Part shown: positions 1-8,092 of the stretch, piece by piece
Numbering within the stretch: position 1 is the stretch's first letter
Layout of the letters: every line of letters begins with the position of its first letter
Source: Jejuia rubra
GTDB taxonomy: Bacteria > Bacteroidota > Bacteroidia > Flavobacteriales > Flavobacteriaceae
Assembly: GCF_042684665.1 (NCBI RefSeq)
Contig: NZ_JBHULY010000026.1
Location: 127,655 to 191,654 of the forward strand
Reading direction: 5' to 3'
DNA length: 64,000 nt
Notes under the pieces: model-generated
The model's input: the letters and a program-made list of their open reading frames with translations, nothing else
Database searches by the model: none
What the model was told of the DNA's origin: nothing
Position numbers and translations under genes: made by a program

Positions 1-2
1 AT

Positions 3-329
3 ACTGCCTTAAAAATTGTGCTGTCGGATAAAACCATAGACGGTTTGTTATGCCTGGAAGAAAGCGCAGTTATAAATGCACTTCGCATTGTAAAACACAT
101 GAAATACCGGATTCCTGAAGAAATGTCCATTGCCTGTTTTACCAATGGCAAAATTTTACAACATTTGACCCCTTCCATTTCCGCCATTAGCCAACATGGT
201 AAACATATAGGGGAAACCGCAGCAAGCATTTTGATAGATCGGATTGAAAACGAGGATCAGAACAAGCCTAGCATTACAAAAGTGGTGAAAACAAGTTTTA
301 TAGAGCGCGAAAGCACGAGAAAAGTTTAA
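3..329 (+). CDS. LacI-family transcriptional regulator, C-terminal part (cut by window edge)
   Basis: The reading frame is open to the left edge, so this is the last ~109 residues of a longer protein. The segments DKTIDGLLCLEE, IPEEMSIACFTNG and ISQHGKHIGETAASILIDRI match the end of the periplasmic-binding-protein-like effector domain of LacI/GalR regulators; the DNA-binding helix-turn-helix lies outside the window. The gene converges on the xylose operon, so it is probably the local sugar-responsive regulator. That link is inference from position. A terminator-like hairpin separates it from the transporter gene. Confidence 0.85.
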   Translation, partial: TALKIVLSDKTIDGLLCLEESAVINALRIVKHMKYRIPEEMSIACFTNGKILQHLTPSISAISQHGKHIGETAASILIDRIENEDQNKPSITKVVKTSFIERESTRKV

Positions 330-353
330 CGAGAATCCCCCGAAAAAACTTTC

Positions 354-395
354 ATAAAAAAGTGACGGCAGTTGCCAAAGCCACCTGCCGCCACT
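354..395 (-). terminator. Rho-independent terminator of the xylose operon
   Basis: Arms AGTGaCGGCAG (361-371) and CTGCCGcCACT (385-395) pair with one mismatch around a 13-base loop. On the minus strand the hairpin is followed directly by a run of six T (356-361). It lies 25 bases after the stop of the sugar transporter. It has no good T-run on the plus strand, so it mainly serves the minus strand. Confidence 0.7.
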
Positions 396-420
396 AAAAA
401 ATATTTTAAATATTGTTTTC

Positions 421-1854
421 CTAGCTTTTCCAAATACTTTCCATTTCCTCCAAGGTTTTGCCTTTGGTCTCAGGCACTTTTTTGAATACAAAATATATAG
501 AAAGTATAGCGCCCAAAGTATATAGACTATAGGCAAAGGCCAAGCCCATTGAACCGAGTAACATAGGAAAGGTTAATGTTACAATAAAATTCGCAATCCA
601 TTGGGATAGTCCTGCAATTGCCAGTCCCAGACCCCTGATTTGATTTGGGAACATTTCACCGAGCATTACCCACATTACAGGCCCCCATGAGAAGTTAAAC
701 AGCATCACATAGGCATTAGCCGCTATTAGCGCAAGAATACCCATAGCGTCACTTAATTGTAATGTTTCCTCCCCCGTAGTTGGATTAATCTCGAGTGCGC
801 CAGTAGAAAACGCATATACCACCAAAGCCAATGTAACACTCATTCCTATAGAACCAATCATTAGTATCGGCTTTCTACCTATTTTGTCAACCAAGAATAA
901 GGATAACACAACGCCAGCAATACTCAAGGCACCAGAAATAACATTAATCAATAATGAATCGCCTTCATCAAACCCCACCGCTTGCCAGAGCACAGCACCG
1001 TAATAAAACACCACATTGATACCAACAAATTGTTGAAATGCGGCAAGTCCAATCCCTACCCATACAATCGGTTTTATACGTCCAAGGGTTTTATCATATA
1101 AGTCTGAAAATCGCGGTTTGTGATGGTCTGAAGATAATGAAGCATCTATCTCCTCAACTTTTCGCTCTCCCATTAGCGAACCATAAAGTTTACTAAGGAC
1201 TTTCTGAGCTTTTTCCTTGTGTCTTTTCGCAACTAGATAACGAGGGCTTTCAGGAATAAATAATAACGAAACGAAGAAAATAGTAGCTGGAATTAATTCA
1301 ACCCAAAACATCCAACGCCATGTTTCATAATCCCACCAAAACGGGTTTAGGGAAGACCCTGAAATATCGGCTAGTTTATAATTACTCAAAAACGAAAAAA
1401 ACAAACCTGCGATAATCGCAATTTGCTGAGTGGTAGCCAAAGCACCCCTGTATTTTGCCGGGGCAATCTCGCTAATATATGCCGGTGCCATTACCGAAGC
1501 CGCACCCACACCTAAACCTCCAAGAATCCTATAAACTATAAACTCTACTGAGGACATAGAAATTCCAGAACCCCAAGCCGAGATGATAAACAAAATGGAG
1601 GCTACGATAAGCATGGATCTTCTACCATATAAGTCGGCCAATTTACCTGCAAAAAACGCACCCACAGCGCATCCTAACAACATGGATGCTACATTGAATC
1701 CACTGCCAATATTTTGCGCTTCGAAAGCAATTTCGAGTCCTTTTACAGTACCGTTTATAACACCACTATCAAATCCAAAAAGAAAACCTCCCAAAGTAGC
1801 AACTATGGTAAGTCCAATGACATATAATTTATTTACTTGTTCTTCTGTTTCCAA
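421..1854 (-). CDS. MFS sugar porter, probable D-xylose:H+ symporter
   Basis: A 477-residue, 12-helix major facilitator of the sugar porter family. Family signatures are visible: the loop 2-3 motif with YGRRSMLIV, PESPRYLVAK after helix 6, VDKIGRKPILM in the second half, and the C-terminal PETKGKTLEEME. It is the third gene of the minus-strand xylose set, 72 bases after xylA, so xylose (XylE-like) is the likely substrate; arabinose or another pentose cannot be excluded. It would sit in the inner membrane and feed XylA and XylB. The start METEEQVNK immediately precedes the first membrane helix, as usual in this family. Confidence 0.9.
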   Translation of the reverse strand: METEEQVNKLYVIGLTIVATLGGFLFGFDSGVINGTVKGLEIAFEAQNIGSGFNVASMLLGCAVGAFFAGKLADLYGRRSMLIVASILFIISAWGSGISMSSVEFIVYRILGGLGVGAASVMAPAYISEIAPAKYRGALATTQQIAIIAGLFFSFLSNYKLADISGSSLNPFWWDYETWRWMFWVELIPATIFFVSLLFIPESPRYLVAKRHKEKAQKVLSKLYGSLMGERKVEEIDASLSSDHHKPRFSDLYDKTLGRIKPIVWVGIGLAAFQQFVGINVVFYYGAVLWQAVGFDEGDSLLINVISGALSIAGVVLSLFLVDKIGRKPILMIGSIGMSVTLALVVYAFSTGALEINPTTGEETLQLSDAMGILALIAANAYVMLFNFSWGPVMWVMLGEMFPNQIRGLGLAIAGLSQWIANFIVTLTFPMLLGSMGLAFAYSLYTLGAILSIYFVFKKVPETKGKTLEEMESIWKS

Positions 1855-1926
1855 AATAATATGTTTTTAAATGTTTGTAATTTTTCTTCAGGGACTTTAA
1901 ATGCGATAAACTAATGCATCAAGTGC

Positions 1927-3252
1927 TTAAATATACTGATTAATTATATTCTCAAATAATTCCTGCTTACCACTCTTTAATTCTAGTTCACCATTTTGCT
2001 GGGCTATTTTGTACAGGTCACTAAAATCCAATTTTCCTGTTTCAAAAGCCTTTCCGTCTCCAGAATCAAATGACGCATAACGCTGCTCTCTTAACTTGTC
2101 GTAGGCCGAAGATGATATGATTTTATCGGCAGTAATCAACGCTCTTGCAAAGGTATCCGCTCCACCAATATGTGCTAAAAAGATATCTTCCAAGTCAGTA
2201 GAATTCCTTCTGATTTTAGCATCAAAATTAACGCCACCGCCTTGTAAGCCACCTGCTTTTAAGAAGACCAGCATGGCCTCTGTGGTTTCTTGAATGTTAT
2301 TCGGGAACTGATCGGTATCCCAGCCATTTTGGTAATCGCCGCGGTTGGCATCGATACTTCCTAACATACCCGCTTTCGCCGATACTTCTAATTCATGCTG
2401 AAAGGTATGTTGCGCTAACGTCGCATGGTTTACCTCGATATTCATTTTGAAATCCTTTTCCAATCCATAATTTTGAAGGAAACCAATTGCTGTAGCGGCA
2501 TCAAAATCGTATTGGTGCTTCATAGGTTCCATAGGTTTTGGCTCTATAAAGAACGTACCCTTAAAGCCTTGCGCCCTGGCATAATCCCTCGCCATAGTTA
2601 AAAACTGCGCCATGTGATCGAGTTCGCGCCCCATATCCGTATTTAATAGGGACATGTAGCCTTCACGACCGCCCCAAAACACGTAGTTCTCACCGTCCAA
2701 TTTAATGGTAGCGTCCAAAGCCAGTTTCACCTGTGCTCCTGCTCTGGCTACTACGTTAAATTCAGGATTAGTAGATGCACCGTTCATATATCTTGGGTTT
2801 GAAAAACAGTTGGCTGTTCCCCAAAGCAGTTTAGTACCAGATTCAACCTTTTTCCCTTTAATATAGTCCGTAATGGTTTCCAGCCTCTGTTCCGACTCCG
2901 ATAATGTTGCCCCTTCCGCTACCAAATCGAAATCGTGAAAACAGAAATAATCAAAACCCATTTTACTGATGAACTCAAAGGCGGCATCGGCTTTATCCTT
3001 TGCAGCCTGAATGGGGTCATTAGATTGGTCCCATTCAAAATTTTGGGTTCCAGGCCCAAATGGGTCTGCCCCTTGTCCACAGAAGGTATGCCAATACGCT
3101 ATGGCAAACCTAAAATGCTCGCGCATGGCTTTACCAGCAACCACTTGCTCTGGGTTGTAGTACTTAAATGCTAATGGGTTGTCGGAATCTTTGCCTTCGA
3201 ATTTAATCTCGCCGATTCCTTTAAAGTATTCTTTGTCTCCTAAAATTGCCAT
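1927..3252 (-). CDS. xylA: Xylose isomerase
   Basis: 441 residues, the length of class II xylose isomerases. It interconverts D-xylose and D-xylulose in the cytoplasm using two divalent metals. Catalytic and metal-binding segments are intact: FCFHDFDLV (catalytic His-Asp), FIEPKPMEPMKHQYD, EVNHATLAQHTFQHEL, and SIDANRGDYQNGWDTDQFP. It lies between xylulokinase upstream and the transporter downstream, all on the minus strand. The 156-base gap from xylB is filled by a dispersed repeat, so xylA may be read through from xylB or have its own promoter within or after the repeat. Confidence 0.98.
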   Translation of the reverse strand: MAILGDKEYFKGIGEIKFEGKDSDNPLAFKYYNPEQVVAGKAMREHFRFAIAYWHTFCGQGADPFGPGTQNFEWDQSNDPIQAAKDKADAAFEFISKMGFDYFCFHDFDLVAEGATLSESEQRLETITDYIKGKKVESGTKLLWGTANCFSNPRYMNGASTNPEFNVVARAGAQVKLALDATIKLDGENYVFWGGREGYMSLLNTDMGRELDHMAQFLTMARDYARAQGFKGTFFIEPKPMEPMKHQYDFDAATAIGFLQNYGLEKDFKMNIEVNHATLAQHTFQHELEVSAKAGMLGSIDANRGDYQNGWDTDQFPNNIQETTEAMLVFLKAGGLQGGGVNFDAKIRRNSTDLEDIFLAHIGGADTFARALITADKIISSSAYDKLREQRYASFDSGDGKAFETGKLDFSDLYKIAQQNGELELKSGKQELFENIINQYI

Positions 3253-3296
3253 TTTATTAATGTTTATGCGTTGATATGTTTATTTGTTCTGTACTT

Positions 3297-3409
3297 GCGT
3301 TAGGGATTGAGATCCCGATAGCTATCGGGATTGAAGCTCTTTTTGTGTTGTTGCACCTATGCAACACAAAAAAGCGACTGCCGAAAGCCCGACCCATAGG
3401 GTAACGCCC
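3297..3409 (-). repeat. Dispersed ~100-base repeat, copy C
   Basis: Read on the minus strand it runs from AGGGCGTTACCC to CAATCCCTAACGC, with short terminal inverted repeats (GCGTTA/TAACGC). It shares GGGCGTTACC, GGGCTTTCGGCAGTCGCT and AATCCCTAACGC with copies at 5508-5590 and 33103-33198. Its inner part holds a 20-base perfect palindrome (3312-3331, ATCCCGATAGCTATCGGGAT) and a CATAGGTGCAAC-containing hairpin. It begins inside the stop codon (TAG) of xylB. Confidence 0.8.
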
Positions 3410-4890
3410 TAATTATTCAAAATCAATTCCAATTGCTTTTTCCAGTTTTGATATGCTGTTTCGTAGGGTTTTTTGTTGCCCAAGGGTTTGTAGGTCATCA
3501 CATGGTCGTTTGCCGAGATGTGTTCGCCAAATTTTTTGAAATCGCCATCGGTCAAACCTACCGCTCGGGCCGCACCCACGGCACCCGTGGTATTATAAAT
3601 TTCAATATCGTGTCCGATTAAAGTAGCCACGGTTTTTGAAAATATTTCTGAACGGAACAGGTTGTCATTGCCTGCCCTTATGACTTTGATTTCGGCATTA
3701 TCAGCTTTTAAAATATCCATGCCATAGACAAAGGAGAAGGCAATGCCCTCCAGTGCCGCACGACATAAATGACCTTCGCTATGCGTGTTTAAGTTCAAAT
3801 TACAAATGTGGGTTCCCAGTATTTTGTTGTTGAACATACGCTCTGCTCCATTACCATACGGAATTACGCAAACACCCTCTGACCCAACGGGGATAACATC
3901 TGCCTTGGCATTCATTTCCTCATAAGAATTGGAAGCCAAGTTATCCTTGAGCCAACGGTATTGAATCCCTGCACCGTTGATACAAAGCAGTTTTCCTAAA
4001 GTCTTAGAATTTTCGCCATAATTGACATGGGCAAAGTGGTTAATCCTCGACGGCTCTTGGGACTTTAGCACATCGGTTACGGCGTACACCACTCCAGATG
4101 TACCACCGGTTGCCGCTACTTCGCCATGATTGAATACATTTAGCGACAGAGCATTGTTGGGCTGGTCACCCGCTCTGTAAACAATAGGAATACCCTCTGG
4201 TAATCCTGTGGCTTTTGCTCCAGAACTGTTGACACGACATTGATCGCTAAAATTTTCAACTATTTCTGGTGTTAAACTCTTGTCAATGCCGTAGTATTCC
4301 AATAGCCAGTCAGCAACGGTGTCGGCTTTATAATCCCAAAGTATACCTTCAGAAAGCCCATTTTTAGTGGTATTGATATCACCGGATAGCCTAAGAGCAA
4401 TAAAGTCCCCTGGCAACATATACTTGTGAATTTTAGCATAAACATCCGGTTCATTATCTAGAACCCACTTTAATTTGGATGCCGTAAAATTGCCGGGGGA
4501 GTTCAATAATTTTTGCATACAAGCACCCTCTCCTAAAGCTTCAAAAGCAGTATCTCCAATATCCACGGCACGACTATCGCACCAGATGATGGAGTTTCTC
4601 AACGGTTCACCGTCAGCATCAACCACGACCAACCCGTGCATCTGATAAGAAATACCTATTCCTGCAATTTTGGAAGCATCGATACCACTCTCTTTTACGG
4701 CCCGTTTCGTGCCAATACACACATAATTCCACCACAAATTTGGGTCTTGTTCCGCCCAGTTTTGTTGTGGCGCCACAATTTCCATTTCGTTTACCGGTTC
4801 ATTGAGAGTAATGACGCTTGCCCCTGTTTCGGCATTCACAATGGCTACTTTTACCGAAGAGCTCCCCAAATCATATCCTATGTAGTACAC
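3409..4890 (-). CDS. xylB: Xylulokinase
   Basis: 493 residues, FGGY carbohydrate kinase family. It phosphorylates D-xylulose with ATP to xylulose 5-phosphate for the pentose phosphate pathway. Visible signatures: N-terminal ATP-site strand YDLGSSSVKVAIV, the sugar-binding IIWCDSRAVDIG, and the second-domain ATP motif AATGGTSGVVYAV. The length matches the family and nothing is truncated. It is the first gene of the minus-strand xylose set; a 20-base inverted repeat that could be an operator lies ~75 bases upstream. Its stop codon is part of a dispersed repeat element. Confidence 0.96.
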   Translation of the reverse strand: MYYIGYDLGSSSVKVAIVNAETGASVITLNEPVNEMEIVAPQQNWAEQDPNLWWNYVCIGTKRAVKESGIDASKIAGIGISYQMHGLVVVDADGEPLRNSIIWCDSRAVDIGDTAFEALGEGACMQKLLNSPGNFTASKLKWVLDNEPDVYAKIHKYMLPGDFIALRLSGDINTTKNGLSEGILWDYKADTVADWLLEYYGIDKSLTPEIVENFSDQCRVNSSGAKATGLPEGIPIVYRAGDQPNNALSLNVFNHGEVAATGGTSGVVYAVTDVLKSQEPSRINHFAHVNYGENSKTLGKLLCINGAGIQYRWLKDNLASNSYEEMNAKADVIPVGSEGVCVIPYGNGAERMFNNKILGTHICNLNLNTHSEGHLCRAALEGIAFSFVYGMDILKADNAEIKVIRAGNDNLFRSEIFSKTVATLIGHDIEIYNTTGAVGAARAVGLTDGDFKKFGEHISANDHVMTYKPLGNKKPYETAYQNWKKQLELILNN

Positions 4891-4965
4891 TTATTTTAGT
4901 TTGTTAGTTAGAGGGATGAAAGTTAAACATTCACCCTAAATTTTAAGGAAATTACAAGATATACT

Positions 4966-4985
4966 TTTTTCGTTTCTACGAAAAA
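4966..4985. promoter_or_regulatory. Candidate operator (inverted repeat) upstream of xylB
   Basis: TTTTTCGT (4966-4973) and ACGAAAAA (4978-4985) are perfect 8-base arms around the spacer TTCT. It lies in the 190-base divergent space between xylB and the AhpD-like gene. A two-fold symmetric site with CG in each half is the kind of target used by LacI-family dimers, and such a regulator ends at 329. Assignment is inference. Confidence 0.4.
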
Positions 4986-5080
4986 TTTAAGTGATACTAA
5001 ATATTTCTAAATTCTGTTAAGTCCAGTTAATTTTATCGACATAACCACTAGATGCTTATATTTACAGCTAAAATTTTAAA

Positions 5081-5416
5081 ATGCAAAAGACATATTACGA
5101 TCCCGCAGACCTCCGAAAATTTGGGAACATCACTGAATGGAGCGAGGAACTAGGCACTAAATTTTTTGAATATTACGGCAAAGTGTTCGAGGAAGGCGCA
5201 CTTACCGCCAGAGAAAAATCATTGATTGCCTTAGCGGTTGCGCATACCGAGCAATGCCCCTATTGTATCGATGCCTATACCAAGGACGGTTTGCAACGCG
5301 GTGTTACCAAAGCAGAAATGATGGAAGCCATACATGTTGGTGCCGCCATAAAAAGTGGTGCAACGTTGGTGCATGGGGTACAGATGATGAATAAGGTGAA
5401 TAAGTTGGATGGGTAG
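5081..5416 (+). CDS. Arsenosugar-associated AhpD/carboxymuconolactone-decarboxylase-like protein
   Basis: 111 residues, a single CMD/AhpD-like helical domain. The redox motif CPYC lies in EQCPYCIDAYT, followed by the family's helix with HVGAAIKSGATLVHG. Homologues next to arsS and arsM are annotated as arsenosugar-biosynthesis-associated peroxidase-like proteins. Its reaction is not established; a disulfide reductase or peroxidase-like role that keeps arsenic or thiol intermediates reduced is plausible. It precedes arsS by ~485 bases of repeat-rich DNA, so it may be a separate transcript of the same regulon. A weak -7-like box TATATTTA lies at 5057-5064. Confidence 0.85.
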   Translation: MQKTYYDPADLRKFGNITEWSEELGTKFFEYYGKVFEEGALTAREKSLIALAVAHTEQCPYCIDAYTKDGLQRGVTKAEMMEAIHVGAAIKSGATLVHGVQMMNKVNKLDG

Positions 5417-5507
5417 AAGCCCCTCCTAGCCTCCCCAAGGGGGAGGAACTTTACTCAAACACAAAAATAGTAGTTTTCAAAATGAATGGGGTTATTGAGT
5501 AAGTTTT

Positions 5508-5590
5508 GGGCGTTACCACAAGGGCCGGGCTTTCGGCAGTCGCTCCCTCCTGCGTCGGGGAGCTTCAACAAATGCCTCAATCCCTAACGC
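5508..5590 (+). repeat. Dispersed ~100-base repeat, copy A
   Basis: Starts GGGCGTTACC and ends AATCCCTAACGC. The middle contains GGGCTTTCGGCAGTCGCT followed by CCCTCCTGCGTCGGGG. The first segment matches copy C (3297-3409, inverted) and the second matches copy B (33103-33198). At 83 bases it is the shortest of the three copies. Confidence 0.8.
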
Positions 5591-5645
5591 AACCCACCCC
5601 TAGCCCCTCCAAGGAGGGGAACTCCACTCTTTCCCTACAGGTTTG

Positions 5646-5673
5646 GAGTTTAGAGTTTAGAGTTTAGAGTTTA
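5646..5673 (+). repeat. Heptanucleotide tandem repeat, four copies of GAGTTTA
   Basis: Four perfect head-to-tail 7-base units, directly readable at 5646, 5653, 5660 and 5667. They lie ~230 bases before the chosen arsS start, in the leader region. A different heptad array precedes arsM. Confidence 0.9.
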
Positions 5674-5750
5674 GAAGGTTGAAAAGTACTTTGATATAAA
5701 AAATAAGTTGGCAAAAAAGTTAACACCCGAGTTCCGATGCAGTCGGAATC

Positions 5751-5853
5751 ATCAATCTGCAGAAATATTGAGCGAAGGAATGCAGATGCGAAACGAAGTT
5801 TCAAGCACGGAATTCCGAGAGCGAATGGCAGGCAGGAATTTCCTCAGATTGAT
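5751..5853. repeat. MITE-like element with 9-base inverted ends
   Basis: Ends ATCAATCTG (5751-5759) and CAGATTGAT (5845-5853) are perfect inverted repeats. Inner segments GAGCGAAGGAATGC and GAGCGAATGGCAGGC look like degenerate repeats of each other. The element lies inside the open frame extending upstream of arsS but outside the conserved protein. Confidence 0.5.
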
Positions 5854-5901
5854 ATGATTTTTTGGTTTGTTTTGTATCAAGACAAAATGAACAGAGATAA
5901 T

Positions 5902-6966
5902 ATGACAAAACTAAAAACACTATCGCTACATAAACGCGAAAGCGCTTTGGCCAATAGCAAACGGCAAATGGAAATTCTATCAAACGGTATTTTCCAAAAT
6001 GGGGAATTACCAAAGTTTGCCTCAAAAATCGCTGAAACCAATCAATTTCCGCTCAAGGCGCAAAAACTGGAAATCCTGCAAATCAACCTAGGCTATATGT
6101 GCAACCAAGTGTGCACCCATTGCCATGTAGATGCCGGCCCCGACAGAAAAGAAATCATGACCAAAGACACCATGCAACAATGTTTGGAAGTGGTTAAAAA
6201 CACTGGCGCGCACACCTTGGATTTAACAGGCGGCGCACCCGAGATGAACCCCAATTTCCGATGGTTTGTGGAGGAAGCATCAAAAGCGGGTATCAAAGAT
6301 TTTATTGTACGTTCTAACTTGACGATTATTCGAGCCAATAAAAAATATCACGACTTACCTAAATTCTTTAAAAAACATAATGTGCATGTCGTTAGTTCTA
6401 TGCCCCATTGGACACGGGGAAAAACGGATAAACAACGTGGTGACGGGGTGTTTGATGCTTCCATTGAAGCACTAAAAATGTTGAATACTGTTGGCTATGG
6501 TATGCCGGACAGCAGTTTACGTTTGGATTTGGTGTACAATCCCTCCGGTGCGTTTTTACCTGGGGATCAAACCTCCATGGAAAAGGACTTTAAAAAAGCG
6601 CTTTTAGAGGATTTCGATATCCATTTTCATAACCTTTTCGCCATAACAAATTTACCAATTTCAAGGTTTTTGGATTACCTTATCGCTTCTGAAAACTACG
6701 AGGATTATATGTACCAATTGGTTGAGGCCTATAACCCCATGGCCGTGGCAAATGTAATGTGCACCAACACACTTTCTGTAAGTTGGGATGGCTATTTGTA
6801 CGACTGTGATTTTAACCAAATGCTGGAATTGCCTGTAAATAGCAAGGTGAAACACATTTCAGACTATAGTGAAGACCTTTTAGAAGGTAGAAATATTGTA
6901 ATTTCGCAACATTGTTATGGATGCACTGCTGGTGCCGGAAGTAGTTGCCAGGGTACAGTTGCATAA
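5902..6966 (+). CDS. arsS: Arsenosugar biosynthesis radical SAM protein ArsS
   Basis: 354 residues from the chosen ATG. In characterised homologues ArsS transfers the 5'-deoxyadenosyl group of S-adenosylmethionine to dimethylarsinous acid, making a dimethylarsinoyl-adenosine precursor of arsenosugars. The [4Fe-4S]-binding CxxxCxxC is CNQVCTHC (C67, C71, C74), followed by HVDAGPDR. The C-terminal cysteine cluster CYGCTAGAGSSC is also present; some homologues use selenocysteine, but here all positions are Cys codons. The frame is open back to 5737, but those residues come from repeat DNA, so MTKLKTLS (5902) or MNRDN (5887) is the likely start. The rhodanese follows after 9 bases. Confidence 0.93.
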   Translation: MTKLKTLSLHKRESALANSKRQMEILSNGIFQNGELPKFASKIAETNQFPLKAQKLEILQINLGYMCNQVCTHCHVDAGPDRKEIMTKDTMQQCLEVVKNTGAHTLDLTGGAPEMNPNFRWFVEEASKAGIKDFIVRSNLTIIRANKKYHDLPKFFKKHNVHVVSSMPHWTRGKTDKQRGDGVFDASIEALKMLNTVGYGMPDSSLRLDLVYNPSGAFLPGDQTSMEKDFKKALLEDFDIHFHNLFAITNLPISRFLDYLIASENYEDYMYQLVEAYNPMAVANVMCTNTLSVSWDGYLYDCDFNQMLELPVNSKVKHISDYSEDLLEGRNIVISQHCYGCTAGAGSSCQGTVA

Positions 6967-6975
6967 ATTCTTCAG

Positions 6976-7470
6976 ATGAAAAACATAATACTACTTTTTT
7001 GTATTTGTAGTGCTTTTGCAGGGTTTTCCCAAAAGAAATTGGATAAGCTTTTGAAGCAACAAAACACAGAATCCATCCCCTATATTTCAGTGGACTCTTT
7101 GTATCAAACACAAAACGAGGTCATTCTATTGGATTCGAGGGAAGAAAAAGAATTCAAAACCAGTCATTTAAAAGATGCCATATGTGTAGGCTACGACCAT
7201 TTCAATCTGGAAAACACAATAAACCAACTGCCCGATAAAAACGTTAAAATAGTGGTGTACTGTTCTTTAGGCATCCGCTCCGAAGATATTGCCGAAAAAC
7301 TAAAAAAGGCAGGATACACTAATGTTTTAAATTTATATGGCGGTATTTTTGAATGGAAAAACAATGACCTGGAAGTCCTAAATTCAAAAGAAATCCCCAC
7401 GGATTCGATTCATACATTTTCGGCATCATGGAGCAAATGGCTCAAAAAAGGCATAAAGGTATATGACTAA
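6976..7470 (+). CDS. Secreted rhodanese-like protein of the arsenosugar operon
   Basis: 164 residues with a signal peptide (MKNIILLFCICSAFAGFSQ) and a single rhodanese domain. The active-site loop is CSLGIR after VVYC, with the nucleophilic Cys intact and a six-residue loop typical of sulfurtransferases. LLDSREEKEFKTSHLKDAI is the domain's N-terminal signature. Export to the periplasm is inferred from the leader. Its role with arsenic is unknown; homologues recur beside arsS. It overlaps the next gene by 8 bases (ATGACTAA), showing co-transcription and probable translational coupling. Confidence 0.85.
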   Translation: MKNIILLFCICSAFAGFSQKKLDKLLKQQNTESIPYISVDSLYQTQNEVILLDSREEKEFKTSHLKDAICVGYDHFNLENTINQLPDKNVKIVVYCSLGIRSEDIAEKLKKAGYTNVLNLYGGIFEWKNNDLEVLNSKEIPTDSIHTFSASWSKWLKKGIKVYD

Positions 7471-8092
7471 AAATCTCGTTATCGTTTTTGTAAAAAACAT
7501 TAAGCTTGGCAAAGTAAAAACCCGATTGGCCAAAACCATTGGCAATCAAGGTGCTTTTGAAGTTTATAAAGAATTAGTGGATATTACCGAAAAGGCGACA
7601 TCCGAGGTTGAAGCAGATAAGCGCATTTATTTTTCGGATGCCGTTTTGGACACCAAATGGGTCGGTTTCGAAAAGTTTGTACAACAGGGTGAAGACCTCG
7701 GAGTTAGAATGAAAAATGCGTTTACCAAAGGTTTCGAACATGGCTACCAAAGAATTGTTTTGATAGGTTCTGATTTACCCGATATCGATGCCTCTCATAT
7801 CTACAATGGGTTAAAAGCTTTAGAGCATTCTGAAACTGTATTTGGTCCAGCAATAGACGGAGGTTATTATTTGATTGGGCTCTCTAAAATCCATGATTGC
7901 GTATTCGAAAACAAACCTTGGAGCCAGTCTATTTTACTTCAAGAAACTTTAAACGAATTAAAGTCAAAAAGCATTACATTTAGTATTTTAGGTACCTTGA
8001 ATGACATTGACACATTTGAAGACCTCATCACTTCTGATTTTTACAAATCGAACGTGGAACTTCAAGAAAAAATCAAACAATTGAATGATTAA
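7463..8092 (+). CDS. TIGR04282-family arsenosugar biosynthesis glycosyltransferase (DUF2064)
   Basis: 209 residues with a nucleotidyltransferase/GT-A-like fold. It starts MTKNLVIVFVKNIKLGKVKTRLAKTIG (the KxRLA nucleotide-binding motif), has VLIGSDLPDID with an acidic metal site, and GPAIDGGYYLIGL near the C-terminus. The family is annotated as an arsenosugar-cluster transferase; the sugar donor and acceptor are not established. It may activate or transfer a sugar to the arsenoribose unit. It overlaps both neighbours by 8 bases. Confidence 0.88.
   Translation: MTKNLVIVFVKNIKLGKVKTRLAKTIGNQGAFEVYKELVDITEKATSEVEADKRIYFSDAVLDTKWVGFEKFVQQGEDLGVRMKNAFTKGFEHGYQRIVLIGSDLPDIDASHIYNGLKALEHSETVFGPAIDGGYYLIGLSKIHDCVFENKPWSQSILLQETLNELKSKSITFSILGTLNDIDTFEDLITSDFYKSNVELQEKIKQLND

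Larger units (their letters stand above)
5417..5901. other. Repeat-packed non-coding stretch before arsS
   Basis: No gene is supported here. It holds a G/C hairpin (5430-5446, CCTCCCC/GGGGAGG), repeat copy A (5508-5590), a CCCCTCCAAGGAGGGG hairpin (5607-5622), four GAGTTTA heptads (5646-5673) and a 103-base element with 9-base inverted ends (5751-5853). An open frame runs back from arsS to 5737, but it only translates this repeat DNA. Confidence 0.7.

Noticed and set aside
5737..5901. N-terminal extension of ArsS
   Set aside because: Encoded by repeat DNA, not matching the protein family; kept as a finding only.
5902..6966. Selenocysteine (in-frame TGA) in ArsS
   Set aside because: The frame is continuous and all expected positions are Cys codons.
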